Below are positions 61,674 to 64,000 of a DNA stretch of 64,000 nt, one piece after another (positions within the stretch are counted from its first letter, which is position 1; the number at the start of each line of letters is the position of its first letter). Below the pieces are notes generated by a model. The model searched no databases, was not told the DNA's origin, and was given only the letters and a program-made list of their open reading frames with translations. Source of the stretch: Zeaxanthinibacter sp. PT1 (GTDB lineage: Bacteria; Bacteroidota; Bacteroidia; Flavobacteriales; Flavobacteriaceae); NCBI RefSeq assembly GCF_028464225.1, contig NZ_JAQPCN010000005.1:62001-126000 (forward strand). Direction: 5' to 3'. The position numbers and the translations under genes are program-made.

Positions 61674-62235
61674 TGTAGAACTAAGCCTACATAGAAAATA
61701 GTATAAAAGCCCCTTTATTAGGGGCTTTTTCCTGAGGTTTAGCTTAAGGTTAGTTTAATATGAATTTTGTGTTATGTATAGGATTAACTGATTGTTTAGC
61801 GAATTCTCAAGATACCACCTCTTAAATTAGAGATATATCAATTTTTAGTATCGAGTATGCAGTTCATCGAGCAAACCCGACCTTTTAACAATTATTAAGA
61901 AAAATAGATTCTATTCTCTAAAAATTTTTTCAATTTCATGTCCGTTAGCGAAATGGAGATCCTTAAAGGACAGGCCAGAACTAACATTCCAATTGCACCC
62001 CACGCAATCTTAATTTAAAGGAACAACCTATCTATGCCCGGAGTTCACCCAAGCACTCCGGACCCTACTTCGTACAGCTATAGTAACCTATATGACCGAT
62101 CGGTCTGCTAGGTATATTATGTCGACAGCTGATGCCCGGGATCCGGGACCAACCCAACCAAAGCTCCCCCGCTTGTAACAATCAAAAGCTCCCCTGCTTT
62201 TAGAAGTGTATTTTAACCTTTAAACTCTATATATT
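61674..62235. other. Intergenic 562 bp before the curlin genes
   Basis: After the GSIII terminator no credible gene is seen. It includes a perfect 12-bp palindrome GACCGATCGGTC (62094-62105), a CCCGG/CCGGG hairpin near 62135-62147 and a twice-repeated AAAGCTCCCC motif near 62161 and 62187. A 26-codon open frame at 61938-62018 is not convincing. Promoter elements for the curlin gene probably lie here. Confidence 0.55.
61708..61730 (+). terminator. Terminator of the GSIII gene
   Basis: Seven-pair perfect stem AGCCCCT/AGGGGCT (61708-61714 and 61720-61726) followed by T. Confidence 0.92.
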
Positions 62236-63711
62236 ATGAAAAAAGTGATGTTAAGCGCAGCAGCGCTTATGATCGGGGGACTTGCCTTTGGGCAGGTTAC
62301 GAATTCGGCCGGAACGGCTCCGGATGCCACTCCTGTGCCGAACCTGTCACTGGATGGGGATGCCAATACTGGGCTGTCGATTCAGAACGGGGATGATAAC
62401 CGCGTACGGGTGCGGCAGGCTGGAACGAGCCAATCAGCCAGGACTACCCAGGATAACGGAGCAGGAACAGGTGGTAACCTGGCCTGGTTGATGCAAACCG
62501 GGGAAGTACAGGCGGCCAGTGGCGTAGGCAACGAAGCTGAGGTACAGCAATCCGGTACGGCTAATGAATCCTTTACAAAACAAGAGGGAGATTATAATGA
62601 CGCTTTTACGGCCCAGGGACAGAATAATGATGCGAGTTCCGGGAATAAAGCGCGGATCCGCCAGGGAACCGGTCAGCAGGCCCAGGATAACTTCGCCGCC
62701 ATAGAACAGGATGGTGATGATAACATAGCTTTCACTAGACAGACTTATGACAATAGTGAAGCCTGGACTCGTCAAGTTGGAAATGAGAACAAGTCTATGA
62801 TTCTTCAGGATGCCGGGCCTAATCAGACCGATGGGCATTCTGCTTTTAATCACCAGGAGGGTGATAGAAATGAGTCTTCAATTGATCAGAGTGGTCTTGG
62901 AGGAAGAAATACGGCTACAGCTTATCAAATAGGTTTTGATAATCAGTCTAAACAATTACAAGTCACTTCAGCGCCTTCTGGTTCCAGTGGAAATCGTGGG
63001 TCAGTAAGTCAAGGTACTTTCTTTGAAATTCCTTCCCTAAGTCAATTTGCTTCAGACATGCTTGCTTATGATCCTCAAGCTAACACAGTGTGGTTTAATC
63101 CTCCTACTGCGGGTAATAAGGCAAAACAGACCCAGTATGGAGAAAATAATGGGGCAGAAATAGCCCAGTGGGGTGGTGATGTCGACGCCAGTAATTATGC
63201 AGAACAATTACAGGATGTTGGGTCTTCCGGAAATGATGCTGTTATATTTCAGGGACATCACTATACCGGTGAGCCTTCCAATTATGCCAAACAATACCAA
63301 ACGGGTGCAGACAATAGGGCTGGGCTAACGCAAACTGGCTCAGCTAATAAAGCTCTGCAAGATCAAAGAGGAGATGAAAACGAAGCTTTATCCTCGCAGA
63401 TGGGATCAGAGCATCTTTTGAATATCCATCAAAGGGGTAATCTTAATTTTGGGACTTCTGTTCAACATGGCGCAGGAAATGCTGCTTTATTGGTGCAGCA
63501 TGACGGACAAAGTTATAGTATAGAGCAAAATGCGGGATTGTTTGCATTAGACAGATCTGCCGGAGGCAATCAAGCCGATATCCTGCAAATGGGTCCTAAC
63601 GGTGATTTTGGAGCCGGAGCAATTCCATGTGAATTTGACGAACCGATGAACTTAGATATGACTTATGACGTTCCACCAGTAGTCATTGAGGATATTTGTG
63701 ATGACTGTTAG
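62236..63711 (+). CDS. Curlin-repeat secreted protein (curli-like amyloid subunit)
   Basis: Exported protein of 491 residues: signal peptide 1-20 (MKKVMLSAAALMIGGLAFGQ), then a long run of imperfect curlin-type repeats with the N-x-A/x5-Q-x-G-x-x-N spacing (for example GNEAEVQQSG, DNRAGLTQTG, ANKALQDQRGDENEALSSQMG). Gln, Asn, Gly and Ala dominate, as in CsgA/CsgB that polymerise into extracellular amyloid fibres. The end is an acidic tail with CDDC-type cysteines (ICDDC). It starts a tandem pair with the partial gene at 63812. Bases 62236 to about 62730 are GC-rich and then composition becomes more AT-rich, which suggests a mosaic. CsgG/E/F export genes are not in the window. Confidence 0.88.
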   Translation: MKKVMLSAAALMIGGLAFGQVTNSAGTAPDATPVPNLSLDGDANTGLSIQNGDDNRVRVRQAGTSQSARTTQDNGAGTGGNLAWLMQTGEVQAASGVGNEAEVQQSGTANESFTKQEGDYNDAFTAQGQNNDASSGNKARIRQGTGQQAQDNFAAIEQDGDDNIAFTRQTYDNSEAWTRQVGNENKSMILQDAGPNQTDGHSAFNHQEGDRNESSIDQSGLGGRNTATAYQIGFDNQSKQLQVTSAPSGSSGNRGSVSQGTFFEIPSLSQFASDMLAYDPQANTVWFNPPTAGNKAKQTQYGENNGAEIAQWGGDVDASNYAEQLQDVGSSGNDAVIFQGHHYTGEPSNYAKQYQTGADNRAGLTQTGSANKALQDQRGDENEALSSQMGSEHLLNIHQRGNLNFGTSVQHGAGNAALLVQHDGQSYSIEQNAGLFALDRSAGGNQADILQMGPNGDFGAGAIPCEFDEPMNLDMTYDVPPVVIEDICDDC

Positions 63712-63725
63712 AATTATAGAGTGAT

Positions 63726-63754
63726 GCCATAAGCCCCATCCCTGGGGCTATGGC
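63726..63754 (+). terminator. Hairpin between the tandem curlin genes
   Basis: Eleven-pair stem with one bulged A (63726-63737 and 63744-63754) followed by a T-rich stretch. A partial terminator would lower expression of the second gene. Confidence 0.6.
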
Positions 63755-63811
63755 TTTCTATTCTTTAAGGAGCACAGCAAGTGCTCATCCCTCATTTAAA
63801 AAAATAATAAG

Positions 63812-64000
63812 ATGAAAAAATATATACTCAGTGCATGTGCACTTATGATCGGAAGCCTTGCCTTTGGGCAGGTTACGAATTCGGCCGGAACGGCTCCGGA
63901 TGCTACTCCTGTGCCGAACCTGTCACTGGATGGAGATGCCAATACTGGGCTGTCGATTCAGAACGGGGATGATAATCGCGTACGGGTGCGGCAGGCTGGA
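63812..64000 (+). CDS. Second curlin-repeat protein, 3'-truncated by window edge
   Basis: Starts at ATG 63812 with a signal peptide similar in plan to the first copy but different in sequence over its first 15 codons. From 63857 to the window end (144 bases) it matches 62281-62424 of the first gene with three differences, all synonymous (Ala, Gly and Asn codons). It is a tandem paralogue, either recently duplicated or kept alike by gene conversion. The rest lies outside the window. Confidence 0.93.
   Translation, partial: MKKYILSACALMIGSLAFGQVTNSAGTAPDATPVPNLSLDGDANTGLSIQNGDDNRVRVRQAG

Noticed and set aside
61938-62018. A 26-codon open frame upstream of the curlin gene
   Set aside because: No conserved pattern, no clear start signal and too short to separate from chance.

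Overview
The window looks like a chromosomal segment of a (probably marine) member of the Flavobacteriaceae, phylum Bacteroidota. This rests on several things seen together: a SecD-SecF fusion, SusC/SusD pairs, type IX secretion (T9SS) type B C-terminal domains, TAnnTTTG-type -7 promoter boxes, a Rho with a long disordered insertion, glutamine synthetases of types II and III side by side, the DUF1599 / BT_3928-like / tpiA / prmA / clpS gene order, and a 50-residue flavobacterial small protein. The genus cannot be decided from sequence alone.

Layout. 1-7354: housekeeping genes (end of secDF, a ModF-like ABC protein, a DUF192 lipoprotein, lgt, yidD, cysS, folE). 7495-13648: envelope and secreted proteins (two tandem T9SS type B proteins, an outer-membrane FadL-like barrel, a Gly/Tyr/Trp-rich lipoprotein). 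13746-27580: core genes (proS, two tRNA-Glu, rpsT, an SDR, rho, a DUF4293 protein, a phosphodiesterase, truA, an ABC exporter, cdaA, folP, DUF1599, a BT_3928-like protein, tpiA, prmA, clpS). 27654-42200: a polysaccharide utilization locus (PUL) whose gene set (Y_Y_Y/LuxR sensor-regulator, SusC, SusD, repeat-rich surface glycan-binding lipoprotein, lipoprotein GH16, GH3, second GH16) matches laminarin (beta-1,3-glucan) systems. 42197-48420: a YeeE/YedE pair and a TolC-HlyD-ABC-TetR export operon. 48664-53675: a formyltransferase, an MsbA-like ABC exporter, a repeat-rich non-coding stretch and an exported M20 amidohydrolase. 53676-56057: a tRNA-Arg integration hot spot. 56151-61673: apt, the 50-residue gene, a Ca/Na antiporter, and divergent GSII and GSIII genes. 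62236-64000: two tandem curlin-repeat (curli-like amyloid) genes, the second cut by the window edge.

The least ordinary region is 53.7-56.1 kb. A complete tRNA-Arg(ACG) gene on the minus strand and a partial copy 1.7 kb away share a perfect 44-bp direct repeat (54274-54317 and 55983-56026). They enclose a visibly AT-rich mini-element with only two recognisable genes, an XRE regulator and a three-helix membrane protein of unknown function, plus GTACAA repeats near both ends and no integrase. Two shorter tRNA 3'-end remnants, each followed by its own terminator hairpin, lie outside it (53866-54117), as if several integrations had accreted at one site. This is the best candidate for an undescribed system.

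How the genes work together: in the PUL, surface GH16 lipoproteins would cut beta-glucan, the SGBP and SusD would hand oligosaccharides to SusC, and the exported GH3 would release glucose. A pair of 10-bp direct repeats with 11-bp phasing lies just after the regulator gene and before susC, and is a candidate operator. The TetR-ABC-HlyD-TolC operon overlaps gene to gene and has a palindrome beside the tetR -7 box, which suggests autoregulation.
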